DNA of 64,000 nt from Linum tenue (GCA_946122785.1 CAMGYJ010000010.1:35257608-35321607); one strand, 5' to 3'. Positions 36,511 through 48,520 are shown, counted from the stretch's first letter. Numbers and translations are program-made. The notes: generated by a model from the sequence alone, not told the origin.

Positions 36511-36710
36511 GTGATTTTTTTTTTTATAAATGGATGCAGAGCATCTCAACCTTCATTCAAAACTAGACGGGATTTGAAAAGTCCCTGACAATCATACAAA
36601 ATCAAATACCACAATACAGGATCAGAAATAATAACTGGGTGAAAACCCAGGGGCAAGGAGTGCCCTCGCCTGGCTAAAAAATCAGCACACTTATTATATA
36701 ATTTATTTAA
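36511..36710 (-). mobile_element. 5'-truncated LINE fragment (RNase H end and poly(A))
   Basis: On the minus strand, CADFLARRGHSLPLGFHPV and VLWYLILYDC match the end of the RNase H region of plant LINE ORF2 proteins. A T run at 36515-36525 (poly(A) on the minus strand) follows about 20 bp beyond the coding end. Everything upstream of this region is missing, as usual for 5'-truncated LINE copies. Confidence 0.65.
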
Positions 36711-38480
36711 GTTTATACACATTAGAAACAATATTTGCATGAACTTTAGTATTGCAGACATTTTTGACAACGTATAAGAAAAAAATAGTGTAAATATTGT
36801 TTGAACTATCTGTGGGAATTTATTAGGATAATTAAGTTGATTCTCAACATTTTTTTGCATGAAAGCAAAGACCTTTCATTCCATCCTAAAGAGGCTACAT
36901 AAGTTTCTACAAGAATACTAGCACAAGATCAATGATCTTAATCCAATCATAAAGATGAGAGTCAATTTGAATTTACCGATTACTCAAATCAACCTGTCGG
37001 TTCTTGATATCTAATTGATATTTTATTTGGATTAATTTTATGAGGTCAAATTTGAAGAGGGAGATCTTTTCAAACAAAACGATGTCCTCCTAAACTTGTA
37101 CTTAACTTATAGGTTTGTACTATTCATTGATCACACTTTTCCTTTCCTTCATATGTAACTACTTAAATTTGCACATTTCCTTATAGTTAAAGCCAAACAA
37201 ACACCCCATACTAACTTAAATGCTAATGGGTCTTACCAAAAAAAAAAAAATGCTAAGCATGGCAATACATCCTCCATGGAATGGGGATGAAAGCAAGGAA
37301 AATGAAAATTGGGTGAAGAACTGAACTAAGGGTGGGGGTTAGCTATTATTGCATTTTTTTGGTTGGGTCTCATAGTATCCTTCTTATGTCAATTAGACAA
37401 TTACATAAATGGTCACTCAGCTTTAGGGTCACTAAATTTTGATACTTACAAACTCGTTAATGGAGTTTCAAACAACTTCTGTTAGCTGTTATTTTGCTTT
37501 TTGCGCTAATTATTGAAATTAGACCGCAAACTCAACCAAATAAAGTGACATAAACATATATGTAGATTTCTAATTAGTCGGGAGAGATGATTTGCTTCAA
37601 CTCACACTCATCCTAAACCAAACTCGAAACTTAACCCAGTTCCAATCCAAAAACTTAGCCTAATCGTAATGTGGATACGAATCATACGATAACATTCAAC
37701 ACAATCTATATTCAAACTTTACGAGTTGCGACAATCATCCTCATAAAAAAAATATCACTCTTCTTTCACCCCATAATTCCTAGCTAGTTACATATAATAC
37801 AAAACCCTCCTCGTTACCAAATTTGGCGAATCATCAGACTGCGATAAATGAAGTAATCTATCTCAATCTTAAATGATCCTAAAATTAAGATATTGAAGCT
37901 TAGGGATTGATTTGGCAGTGATACGAAATTTTAGTGACCATTTTAGGCAATTACCCTATTTCCCACCTCCATCACCATAAGTTCATAACAGATAGGTGAA
38001 ATTTGGGCAACTGTCCCCATCCATCCACCGCCTCTTAATATTTGCCATAAATGCTTCATAACTGTCACATAAATATGAGGCAGGCAAGGCAAAACCCTTT
38101 CCCCTTCCTTCCATCAATTACCATTCACCTACCCATTCTGCCCATTCCTTCACCATTTCCCCTTTGCTTGCCACAATAATATGTGACCCATGAGATCAAA
38201 AGATGGCTACATTATAGTAATGTAACCTTGATTGGGTTTGAGTTTTCTGCAACTTTTGGTTAGTCGTTTTCTTACTACCCTTTTTGCCTTCATCATACTA
38301 ACAGAAGATATGATTTTCGGATCAAAATAAGGACCGATAAAATCATAAACGAGGAAGATCTAAGTATCATGATTGGAGAACTGAGCGATATTATACACCA
38401 CATTTCACGCCATTCACAAATAGTGACAGACACACGTAGATGACATGAAAATTATAGCTCCCACTCAACTCTCAAAACCA
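36711..38480. other. Intergenic DNA with a possible degenerate inverted-repeat element at about 37390-37965
   Basis: caattacataaatggtcact (37390 region) and, inverted, taattgcctaaaatggtcact (about 37930-37960) form weak terminal repeats. They resemble the start of the Pack-MULE termini at 46161 (aattgcatggttggtcact). No target duplication was confirmed. The rest is unassigned. Confidence 0.35.
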
Positions 38481-38886
38481 CGTAAAATTATATGTATTTT
38501 TTTTTAGAAAATATAATAATTCATACCCATCGATTCATATTTTCTGTTTTAGTCTTCAAATTTCTAGTTTCGCCACGGAACAAAAATGTAGCTAAACTAA
38601 CTTCACTCCAACACCATAATCAACTCCTTTTCTCTTGTCTGTCCTCTCCCCTCCTACTCATCTTGGACTTTCAACAACAACAAAACAAGCAGTGGCATTT
38701 CTGAAATTTGTCCACATCGCCAAGCCCAGATACATAACCCAACTACTATATGAACATGGAGCAGGCCATCCCCCTTTTCCCCCACAACGACACAGCTCTC
38801 CAAACAAAGAAAAAACCCTCTCAACTCCCATCATCACATCACAGAAAAGTTGCTCTCTTTTAGCTTCACGAGAAAGAAAAGAGAAG

Positions 38887-39408
38887 ATGTCTCTGGTCAC
38901 AGAAGAGATCAGGGCCAAGGCCTCGGAGGTCTACAATGGCGACGAGATCTGCCAGGCCAAATCCAAGGAGCTGCTGAGGGAAATCGAGCTCCCCAATGGG
39001 CTGCTGCCACTACACAACATCGAGGAGTGTGGGATCGTGAGGGAGACAGGGTTCGTCTGGCTGAAGCAGAAGAAGAGCATCACTCACAAGTTCGACAAAA
39101 TTGGGAAGCTCGTGAGCTATGCGCCAGAGGTGACTGCTGTGGTGGAGAAGGGGAAGATCAAGAAGCTGACCGGTGTCAAGACCAAGGAGCTTCTGCTTTG
39201 GGTAACCCTTTCTGATATCTACACCGACGAGCCGCCTACTGGGAAAATCACGTTCAAGACCCCAACTGGGTTGTACAGGACTTTCCCTACTACTGCTTTT
39301 GAGGTTGAGGAACCTGCTGCTAAGGAACCGGCAGCTAAGGAGGGAGCTGCTGCTTCTGCTGCTAAGGAACCGGCGGCGAAGGAGGCTGTTGCAGTGAAGG
39401 AAGCATGA
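38887..39408 (+). CDS. DUF538 family protein (173 aa)
   Basis: A single-exon gene. The DUF538 fold (beta-rich, related to BPI/lipid-binding domains by published structure; function still poorly defined) covers residues about 8-140. Its hallmark is GLLPLHNIEECGIVRETGFVW, followed by VTLSDIYTDEPPTGKITF and GLYRTFP. The C-terminal 30 residues are a low-complexity tail of repeated EPAAKE-type units that the domain does not need. The ATG at 38887 is preceded by agaag and starts MSLVTEEIRAKA, the usual start for the family. The open frame extends 84 codons further upstream, but that part has no domain and I treat it as leader. A poly(A) signal aataaaa is at about 39533. There is no signal peptide, so it is probably cytosolic. 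Confidence 0.9.
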   Translation: MSLVTEEIRAKASEVYNGDEICQAKSKELLREIELPNGLLPLHNIEECGIVRETGFVWLKQKKSITHKFDKIGKLVSYAPEVTAVVEKGKIKKLTGVKTKELLLWVTLSDIYTDEPPTGKITFKTPTGLYRTFPTTAFEVEEPAAKEPAAKEGAAASAAKEPAAKEAVAVKEA

Positions 39409-40837
39409 AGTTTGTGTCTTTGATTCAGTAGAGAAGCTATAAGAAAGAGCCAAATCTTTCCTGTTTCATGTTGTCGTTTTAGCTTCTTGCTGTTGTTCTT
39501 CTTCCCTGTACCTTTACTTGGTTCCACGCTGATAATAAAATTGAAACTGTTCTGCGAAAAGTTTGATTCTTTATCGGTTTCTGGCATCTAGGATTCAGAG
39601 AAAACTGAACTGCAAGAAGAAGCAATGAAAGGGTTACTAGTCTCAAATTTCTAGACCTACTGGGGTTTCAATTTATTAATTTCTCTTGATAAAGAAGAGA
39701 AAGTAGCATGCCGAAAGAAAATCAGAATGGTTCTCCTGTGTCCATAATTTTCGATTTGATTTTAGTTTGATTCAGTTCGGTTCTTTAATTATGAATCGAA
39801 TCATGCACAGCCTTGGAAGCATTTGCGGGTTGAAATGGATTAAAGACTGAGATTTGGGTGAGCAGAGTTCAATGCAGCTGTTAACTAAACAGCTTGGGAT
39901 ATCGACAACTTCTGCAACATTCTGAATATTATACAATTGGAAGGCACATGTCAGAAGAGGTCCAAATTTCAACACAGTGGGATAACAGATATTGTTTGTT
40001 TAACCAGAAAAGAGCAAACAAAGTGTGAATAGTATACTGAGGAATTCAAACAAGAGATTGAGGAGACTAATGGTTCTTGACTGTTCAATCATCTTGCTGC
40101 TACAGCTCTGAAGGAACTGAATGGATCCCATCAACAACTGCTTTATGTTCAGTAAAACCTGTTGTTCTTCATCCTGAAATCACTGCTTCAGGGCATGGGG
40201 GAAAAGAGGCAGACATAAACACAAGTGCTAACTAATTGATTCCCAATCCCAGCACATCCACCAAATAGGTGTGTGTTCGAAACGTGAAACAATAAGCGAA
40301 AATGGCGAACTCTCACACAAGAGTTCCTTCGAATGAGAAACAATGGTGATCTCTAACATGAGATGAGAGTCTGTACACAAATCATTTTGAACAAGCAACA
40401 TTGGTTCTCAAAATGGATGGATATGCAATCTCTTCTTCGGCAGAGAATTCAGACTCGAATCTCTCTGTGTTCTCCAACAATTAACTTCTGTAAATCAGTC
40501 ATCCAAACAATTACACCTTAGAATCCTTCCATTTTAAGAATACTCATGAAACAGACCCCCCAAGTTCTAGTTCAGACAGAACTTTGAATTTTATAGGAAT
40601 AGGAGCATTCAACATCAAAAGATAAATATTTTTCCAACATAATCCCATAGAAAAGAAACATCTGCTAGTCATAGTTCTCTAATACATTTTGGGCTGTTCA
40701 ATCAGATTTCCACACACTCAAGATCTACAACCAATTTGGCAAACACAATAGAAAGAGATGCATTGAGTGCAGGCCCGTACAACTAAATCATTTACTAGAA
40801 AAGCTAGTAGTGTGTTAAGACTTGAGAGCATAAAAAT
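39409..40837. other. 3' flanks of two convergent genes
   Basis: This is the 3' UTR of the DUF538 gene (to about 39560), then sequence without coding similarity up to the stop of the minus-strand Agenet gene. Confidence 0.4.
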
Positions 40838-42063
40838 TCAGACCTCTGAAGGAACAACCCATTTGCCGTTCAACCAGTCCTGATGTGGCCTCAAATCAGC
40901 CTGCTTGAACGTTATCTTCTCATCAGTCTCTTTAAAGTAAACCACGTACTTGCAGTTGATCAAAACCTTTGCAATCACGCCAACCCACCAGCCCTCGTTG
41001 TAGTAAGCATCCACTTCATCCATCACCTTGAATCCATCCACAACAATGGTCTCCGGCGGACAAGGCCTTATGTTGCAAGCACGAATGTCTTCTCTGAGAA
41101 ACTCAGTATCATCATCATTCGTCAGGGTTTTGTACTCAATAAGGTACTCGTCTTCACCCGAAGGTTCAATAATTGTTGCAGCAAACCAAGCGCCTTTGAA
41201 ACCGTCGTCGTCAGTTGTCACCTCGACTTGCATTCCTTGAGTGAACTTCATCACTTCCTTGGGACAATTTGAGTCTGCCTTTGGCTCAGACAACTTCTTC
41301 CCTTTTCCGACATTCGTCGAGTTATTCTCTGGTGTCTTTGCATCGCTAACAGAAGAACTCTCACGTTTTGCTACTTTGCTTGGCCTAGTTTCAGTTTTCT
41401 CTAGCGACCTCTGCATGTTTATGAAGCGATTCAACGAGGTTGAGACATTGTGAACAAGAACAAATGCCATCTCTGATCACCCAATTCTCTACTTTCCTCA
41501 GCCTAACTAGATCCAGATTTAGAATTCCCTAAAATTGTCAAACCAAGCAACGGAGCAGGAAAAGTCATAAAATCAAATTAGCTCACCTCTTTCTCCCGCT
41601 GAACCTGCTCGAATGGCGGCTCCCACTTCCCTTTAACCCACTCCCTCCGCAACCTCAAATCTTTCTCTTCAAACACAATCTGCTCCTTTGAGCCTCTGAA
41701 GAACACCGCGAATTTCCCGCCGGAGTGCTCGGCAGTAATAGCCCCTTCCCACCAGCCGTCGCTGTGGAAGGCCTCCACTTCGTCGCCGAACTTGAACTGG
41801 ACCTTCTTCTTCTTCTCGGGAGGCGGCGGTGGCGGACGCAATTGGATCCAATCGAGGGTTTCTTGCAGCAGCTTCTCCCCAGATTCATCCTCGTAGAGCT
41901 GGTCGTACTCGACTACGTAGCGATTAGGGTTCTTGGCCTCGCGGCGGATGACGGTGCCGGCGAACCAGGAGCCGCGGAACCCGGGGTCGTCGGAGCTGAC
42001 CTCGACCCGATCGCCCGGTTTGAATTGGGCGATCCACGAAGAAGATGTGTTCGACTTGGACAT
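40838..42063 (-). CDS. Agenet (plant Tudor-like) domain protein with four modules (349 aa)
   Basis: Two exons on the minus strand: 42063-41587 and 41410-40838 (donor GTGAGC complementary to 41581-41586; acceptor after CATGCAG), joined in phase 0. The protein has two Agenet pairs. Pair 1 contains FKPGDRVEVSSDDPGFRGSWFAG (about 14-36) and FKFGDEVEAFHSDGWWEGAI (about 90-109). Pair 2 contains FTQGMQVEVTTDDDGFKGAWFAA and VMDEVDAYYNEGWWVGVI. Between them lies a charged Ser/Lys-rich linker. Agenet pairs (DUF724 and related proteins) are known or thought to bind chromatin or other proteins; a nuclear role is likely. Proline runs (six Pro) separate the modules of pair 1. The alternative first Met at 41470 would give only the second pair. 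The splice join is favoured because it keeps frame and symmetry. Confidence 0.85.
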
Positions 42064-44500
42064 TTGCAGGTGAAGAAAGGGATGGAAGCTGGGGGATTTT
42101 GAGAATTTTGGCGGGAGATTGAGCTGAGAACAAAGGGGTTACCAAAGTGGAGGTGACTCACTCGTATGAGAATATGGTGTGCATCAAGAGAACTGAACTT
42201 TCACTGTATATCGTGACCCATTTGTACTGTTTCGAGTTGGAAGGGACTTGGGTGTGGGCGGCTGTTTGGTGAGTCTGGTTGGGGTTCCTTAGCTTCCCCT
42301 CGCAGGTGTTGATCACACGGCGGCTTTACTCGCCTTGGCTTGGGGTTGGCAGCTTGTATTTGTGTTTTCAGGGATGGGAGAGATGCCCGTGCCGTGCCGT
42401 GCCGTTCCGCTCAGCTTTTTAGTTAATCGAGGCTGAGCTCTGGATGGATGAGGCAAGTAAAGCTGATAGACTTGGGAGGAGACTAAGTTGTTTGGTGGAT
42501 TTAAGTACCACGTAGCTCCTTTACTTTGGGCCGGGCCACTTATTTAACCTACCTGGCGCAGTTCTGTATACCAGACAAGTCTTCTTGCAAGTTGCAAGCA
42601 AATAATGGCTCTTTATCTCCCTCAATTTGTTTCCCCAACTGCGAGGGTTGGGTGGACCGGCGAGGAACCAAAAACCTCAAGATATCGGTCCGTTCCATTG
42701 AATTGATGGCTTCAGGTGATTGTTCATCCTCTTCTGATTTGTCTGTTTTCTTCACAATCTTCACTTGATTCCTTTTCTATTTCGTTTTTTCTTTCTTTCT
42801 TTCTTTCTTTCTTTCTCAAAAGGATTGTTTTTTTTAATCTCTCTCTTTTTTTATATTCTGCAACTACAGCCTTCGCTTTGCATAAGATTTGATGCACCAT
42901 TCAGCTGCGAGACTCCCATTGGTAAATCTTTCTTTAGTTGTTGTTGATTTGTTCGATTCCAGTACTTGTATGCGCCAGATGTATATTCTTTTCCTTTTGA
43001 TGGATCGGAGATTGTTGATTTGTTCTCTTGTCTTTCATCTGCCACTTGGAGAGTCTAGGTTGACAATTGGATTTGAGGAGTGCAAAGACAGATCAGAGAA
43101 GAGGCAGATCCGTGGGTTTTCAATGATGTTGTTTTTATAGAAGATTGGTTGGTTCTATATCTTCCTTTCTCTTAAGTTTTGTTTTAGAAGCTTTTTAGGA
43201 GTAGCTGCTGCAGCTGTCAAGTTAATTTCTTCGAGGCAGAATGGTAGGCCAACTTAAGCAAAAAGATAGCAATAGAAGCTGCTGGATTTGTCAATGAATT
43301 TGAGGCACACAGACAGGTATCAAAGAATTCAAAATTGTTTCTGGGTTTGTCAATGAATTTAAGGTAATTGTTCTATATATGTTGAGTTTGGGTTCTCTGT
43401 CTAATTGCATTGCATGTGCTCTTCCTCATTTTCTTTCATCAGTTTGATCTCTTATGGTGTGAGGTACCAACGCTGATTCCATTGAAGAATCGAGTAGACA
43501 TGACATGAGTGGTGTTCTGTTCTGGACGATATGGAGAAGAAGCTTATGGTGGCCTAGGCACTAGCTTGGTTTCATGTTATTTTTTAGTGTTTTCTCTTTT
43601 CATGGATGGTTTGTCTTCGTTTTATAGATGAAATTTTGGTGACGTTTTGGTTTTAGGGATCCCAAGTTGTTCTCTGAAATCTTTAACTATGTTGCTTCTT
43701 GATTCTCTCCATTTTTGTCTGGGTTTGTTTTACTTTTACTATTTGCACGCTGGACTTTTGGACGACGCTGAATTGGTACAATTTCAGACTAAAAACATTC
43801 ACCAAAGTAAAACAATCGGGAGTTTTGGTTAAATCTTCTGTACAAGTACTTCGAATTCTGGAATTCAGCTGGTTTGTTCTTGTACAAGTACTTGCCATGT
43901 TCATTCATGTCTTATAAACAATAATTGAACCACAAAATGGAAGAATACAGGACAGATCTCGGTCCTAATTACGTTGGCACTAAAATTGGGTGGATATATG
44001 AACAAGCAAGTTGGGTGGGTAACATTATTTGTGGGGTTTTAAAAGTTTGATATTACAAACTAATAACTTGGTACATGCGAACCTGCAATTAGTTATTTTG
44101 AAAAATATAGATAATTAGTACAAATTTAACAAGTTCCAATCTAATTGATGAATTAAGTCTGAGCTTCAAAAAGTTTGCTTAGAATAACCTATATCATTAT
44201 AGAAACAACATTATATAGTGAACAAAGAACATTTTATGACATGTTCTTATATATCTCAAGTCCCAGTGCGGAGCCCGGGCAATGAAAACTAGTATTGATT
44301 ATTATTGCCAAATATTTATGTCTTTGTTTTGAGCTTTCTTCGAATGCTCGAATCAAATGGAGTACATAGTAATGATAGTATGTGTTTGCTATTCGTATTT
44401 GAATCTCCAATTTCTATTCATATCAATGATCAAATGCCACATACAACTTCTAAGTTTATTTTATTTTCGCCAATATAAATTTTTATACCGTATATTTGCT
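42064..44500. other. Promoter side of the Agenet gene and unassigned intergenic DNA
   Basis: No coding family is recognised. A (TTTC)n microsatellite lies at about 42789-42815. The string cagtgcggagcccgggcaatgaaaactagt (44261-44291) resembles a Helitron 3' terminus (hairpin then CTAGT). Confidence 0.4.
42788..42816. repeat. (TTTC)n microsatellite
   Basis: About seven tttc units. Confidence 0.85.
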
Positions 44501-44509
44501 TCAATTTCA

Positions 44510-45905
44510 TTAATCAGAATTCGCCATAACATTGTCCAGCTGCAGCTGGTGAACTAAACATGAAGGAGGACTATCAAGCCAAAGTATATCATCGGATGAG
44601 AGGTTGTTGGAGTGCATAGGGATGGTAATGGGTCGGGTTGGGGCGGGTTTTGCCAAACCGAAACACAAACCCATGGGTTTATCCGTAAAAAAAAAAAAAA
44701 CCGGGGTAAGACCCGCTGGGTTTGAAAAACTCAAACCCAACTCAACCCGCTGGGTATCCGCGGGTTTATGGGTACCCGTGGGTTTTTGTGTAAAAAAATT
44801 TACGATAACAAGTTTCATTCAAAATAAAAGTCTAACATAAATTTTCATACAAGTTATCTATACAAAAAACACTAATCTAGAGCATACAAGCAAACCGCAA
44901 ATTATCAATACAAATTGTTCAAATTAAAGATAAACATCTATAAACAACATAATTAATTGAAAGCTTCTTCCTTTTTGTCAATTAAACTTCTTCATTCTCC
45001 ACTCCATAATATCAAATTAGATATGTCTCCACAAACATAAAGAAGATTAGTTGTTTAAGAAAGATATATATTGCTTAGAATATTAAATATAACGAAAAAA
45101 TTTAATTATATGGGTGTAGGCGGGTACCCATGGGTGGGTATACCTAAACCCAAACCCAACCCAACCCGTGAATGGTGTAGCGGGTTTAAACCCAAACCCG
45201 GCCCAAAACCCGTCAACACGGATTTTACTCGCGTTGATCGGGTTGGGTCGGGTAGGGTACTCGTGGGTTCGGGTTTTGTTGCCATCCCTAGGAGTGCACC
45301 ATAATATGTGCTGCTTCATTAGTCGTCCTACGAACGTGATCCCATGATCCTTCCCCTATCTCTTCAAAAATGCAACGAATGTTCCTACAAACGACTCTAG
45401 TGTATATGTGTCGTTGCGGCAACCTTCTGAATTAGTGGGAGGCAGTCGGATTCCAACGTGGGATGCGCGACCTAGAACTGTAATGCTAACAGCATACCGT
45501 ATTCCGCCGCTAGTGCTTCACCCATCTCCACCTCGAAGCTTCTCTGTATTCGCTTAGTTGCCGACAACAAGGCACCATCCGAACCGCGAATCACCAACCC
45601 CAGCCTTATGCCATTTGCTTCATAAAAAACAACATCCGTATTGATCTTATGAGCCCCTAGACGGCTAGACCTGGCTTCTTCCATCCTTCTACCCATTCCC
45701 TCTCGTCATGTTGTATCTGGTGCTGTTGGTGGTGGTGTTGAAAAGTTGGGCGTTCCTTTCCTTCCACAAGAACCACATTAGGACACTCCGCCGTTCCAGT
45801 TTCTCCTCATCGACTTGTTCCATCACTTGCTTCAGCCATTGGAAGCTATTATGAGCAGGCTGATACTCAAAGCAATCCGCGAGTTCAATTTTTGCCAATA
45901 GATTA
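44510..45905 (-). pseudogene. RNase-H-like (RVT_3) LINE-type gene fragment split by a hAT MITE
   Basis: Read on the minus strand from 45898: a linker with SVLMWFLWKERNAQLF (the usual segment between zf-RVT and RNase H), then the RNase H part (HKINTDVVFYEANG, VIRGSDGALL, EALAAEYGMLLAL). Next come ESDCLPLIQKV and WDHVRRTTNEAAHIMVH in shifted frames. The coding sequence stops at 45298, where the MITE at 44617-45290 begins, and resumes on its far side with SNNLSSDDILWLDSPPSCL down to a stop at 44510. The protein is disabled by at least a frameshift near 45690 and a stop at 45472. It is either an old LINE 3' end or a domesticated RVT_3 gene. Confidence 0.7.
44617..45290. mobile_element. hAT-type MITE, family 'gggtaccc', copy 1 (674 bp)
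   Basis: The inverted ends read TAGGGATGGTAA and TAGGGATGGCAA, and the exact 8-bp duplication GGAGTGCA flanks them (44609-44616 and 45291-45298). Subterminal regions are rich in gggtttgggt and cccatgggtaccc units; the centre is AT-rich. It shares most of its sequence with 46582-47285 in opposite orientation. Confidence 0.92.
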
Positions 45906-46150
45906 CTTGTATTGTCGAGGAAAAGTACATACCAGATCTTACACTTGAGAAAAATATTGCCCCGACCCTACCCTAAGGGTCCAGCCGGACCGGGTCGGTC
46001 CACTGGGTATACTAGGCTAGATGTACACTCTTAACTGGAGGTCATGTCAAATTAATTTGTGGTTGGGCAATATAAGAATATAAATCTTGGGAGGAGATTC
46101 ACGATTATATAACCCACACCAAGAAATACCCACTGAGTTGAATTTTCTCT
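45906..46150. other. Spacer between the RNase-H-like remnant and the Pack-MULE
   Basis: No gene is visible. Confidence 0.4.
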
Positions 46151-46499
46151 ACCAAAACTCGGGTTAATTGCATGGTTGGTCACTGAGATTACAAAAAAAA
46201 GTTCAAGTTTGGTCACTCGAAATATTTAAATCTATATTCATAAAAAAAAAAATTAAATCTATTGGTGGTACTTCAGTTTACTGAAATCGTTCAGGTTTGG
46301 TAACTCTCTGTCCAACTCCGTTAATTTTTGCTTACGTGGCAGTCAACTCTAAAAGTTGACCGATAAATGTGTGACGTGACAATTAAAAAATAATCAAATA
46401 AACAAAATTTAATTTTTTAAAATTTCCACCTCATTTCTAACTATTGAAAAGATAAAAATAAAATTATAGATTATTAAAATTAAGAACAAACGGCGAATC

Positions 46500-48520
46500 C
46501 TCTCCCGCCGCATTCTTGGCCACAAACGGCGGTGGTTGCTGGCTTTTCCGCTCAGATAAACTCTCTAAAGCTGAGGCCAACTAGGGATGGCAACAAAACC
46601 CGAACCCATGGGTACCCACTTGACCCAACCCGGTCAACGCGGGTAAAATCCGTGTTGACGGGTTTTGGGCCGGGTTTGGGTTTAAACCAGTTCACTATTC
46701 ACCAGGTTGGGTTGGGTTTGGGTTTAGGTAAACCCGACCCATGGGTACCCGCCCACACCCATATAATTAATTTTCTCGGTATGTTTAATATTCTAAACAA
46801 ATAATCTTATTCATGTTTGTGGAGACATGTCTAATTTTTTCTTTCTAATTGTGTAGAATGAAGTTGATGTTATCTAGTGGAGAGTGAAAAAACTTAATTG
46901 AAAGGAAGAAGCTTTCAATTAATCATGTTATTTATGGATAATTTGTGATTTGCTTCAATTTTCTTGAGTTTTCTAGATTGGTGTTGAACAATTTGTATAG
47001 TTAATTTGTTATTTGCTTGAATTTTCTAGAATGGTGTTTTAAATATGGATAATTTGTTATGAGATATTGATATTTGACTTTAATTTTGATAGGAACTTGT
47101 TATTGTAAATTTTTTACGACAAAAATCCGTGGGTACCCATGAACCCGCGGATACCCAGCGGGTTGGGTTGGGTTTGAGTTTTTCAAACCCAGTAAGTTTT
47201 ACCCCGAAGTATTTTCACAGATAAACCCATGGGTTTGGGTTTGGGTTGGTAAAACCCGACCCAACCCGACCCATTGCTATCCCTAAGGCCAATGCCACAA
47301 AACCAGAATCCTACCAGTCCGCCTCCGCCGGCGCCGCCGATGCTTCCGTGTACCAATCATTCCTCCACTGCCTAGAAACCAACACCGCCCCAAAAGACAA
47401 GATCTCGAACCTCATCTACTTCCGCCTCCACACTTCCTCCAGTCCTCCACCCCAAACCCTCAATCATCATAACCCCGACCAAAATCCCCCATGTCCAGGT
47501 CGTCGTCCTCTGCACCAAGGCCGTCGGCTACCAGCTGAAGACCCGCAGCGGCGGCCAGGACTACGAGGGCCTCTCCTACATCTCCGGCTCCCCTTTCTTC
47601 ATCCTCGACATGTTCAATTTTCGCTCCATCCCAATCGATGCCACCGCAAAATCCGGCTGGGTCCAGGCTGACACCACCCTCGGCGAGCTCTACTACCGGA
47701 TCTGGCAGAAGAGCAACATCCTTGGGTTCCCCGCCGAGATCTGCCCCATGGTCGGAGTCGGCGGGCACTTGAGCGGCGCCGGGTACGGGAACCTCTTGAG
47801 GAAGTACGGCCTCTCGACCGACAACGTTGTCGACGCCCAAATCGTGGATGTGAATGGAAAACTTCTCGACAGGGCTTCGATGGGGGAGGATCTGTTCTGG
47901 GCGATTCGTGGTGGCTGCGGAGCGAGTTTCAGGGTAGAGAAGTATTTGGAGTAAAACACGACTGAATTGGCTTATCAATGGCAGTTTGTGGCTCCGAAGA
48001 CAACAGAGGATCTATTCACGAGGATGCTCCAGTAGCCGGTGAGTTCGACGACGAAGAAAGGGGAGACCACGGTCAGAGCGTCGGTTTTGAAGAAGGAAGA
48101 TTGCTTGGAAAGGAATTTCCTGAATTGGGGTTGAAGAAGGAAGATTGCTTGGAAATGAGTTGGATTCAGTCTGTTCTGGTGGGGATTCGACAACGAGACG
48201 AACCCGGCAGCGCTGCTAAGTAGGCAGCCGGAATCGGTCAACTTCGGGAAGAGGATTTGGAAGAAGATGATCGAGTCGAGGAAAACAGGGTTCGTTTTCA
48301 ACCCGTATGGTGGAGTGATGGACAAGGTGTCGGTGACCAAGACATTGTTTCCTCATCGTGCCGGGAATCTTTACAAGATTCAGTACTCTATTTCGTGGAA
48401 AGAGGTCGGGGTTGATGCAGATTAGAAGTATCTGGGCCAGATTCGGAGGATCTACAGTTACATGACCCCGTTTGTCTCGAAGAATCCGAGGAGCACGTAT
48501 CTGAACAACATGGATTTTTT
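46500..48520 (+). pseudogene. BBE-like (FAD-linked oxidase) gene fragment inside the Pack-MULE
   Basis: Functional family members are secreted flavoprotein oxidases with two covalent FAD links, acting on alkaloids, oligosaccharides or monolignols. Visible in order are VYQSFLHCLE (47350 region), then in another frame SGGQDYEGLSYIS and FNFRSIPIDATAKSGWVQAGATLGEL-type sequence. ICPMVGVGGHLSGAGYG and VVDAQIVDVNGKLLDR...GEDLFWAIRGG follow, and much later the C-terminal MTPFVSKNPRSTYLNN. Several frameshifts and stops (for example 47952 and 48221), a missing central region and the nested MITE disable it. The FAD-linking Cys survives in ICPMVG, but the FAD-linking His of SGGH is Gln. Strong GC richness (third-position C) marks it off from its surroundings. 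Confidence 0.8.
46582..47285. mobile_element. hAT-type MITE, family 'gggtaccc', copy 2, inverted, nested in the Pack-MULE (704 bp)
   Basis: Ends TAGGGATGGCAA and, from the right, TAGGGATAGCAA. The flanks aggccaac (46574-46581) and aggccaat (47286-47293) are a target duplication differing at one base. The sequence matches copy 1 (44617-45290) in reverse orientation across most of its length. Confidence 0.88.

Noticed and set aside
41725..42102. 125-codon plus-strand frame over the Agenet gene
   Set aside because: Antisense shadow of GC-rich exon 1; the minus-strand reading has clear Agenet modules and splice sites.
47610..47954. 114-codon frame starting MFNFRSIP taken as a complete gene
   Set aside because: It is a middle slice of a BBE-like protein, open between frameshifts, inside a Pack-MULE.
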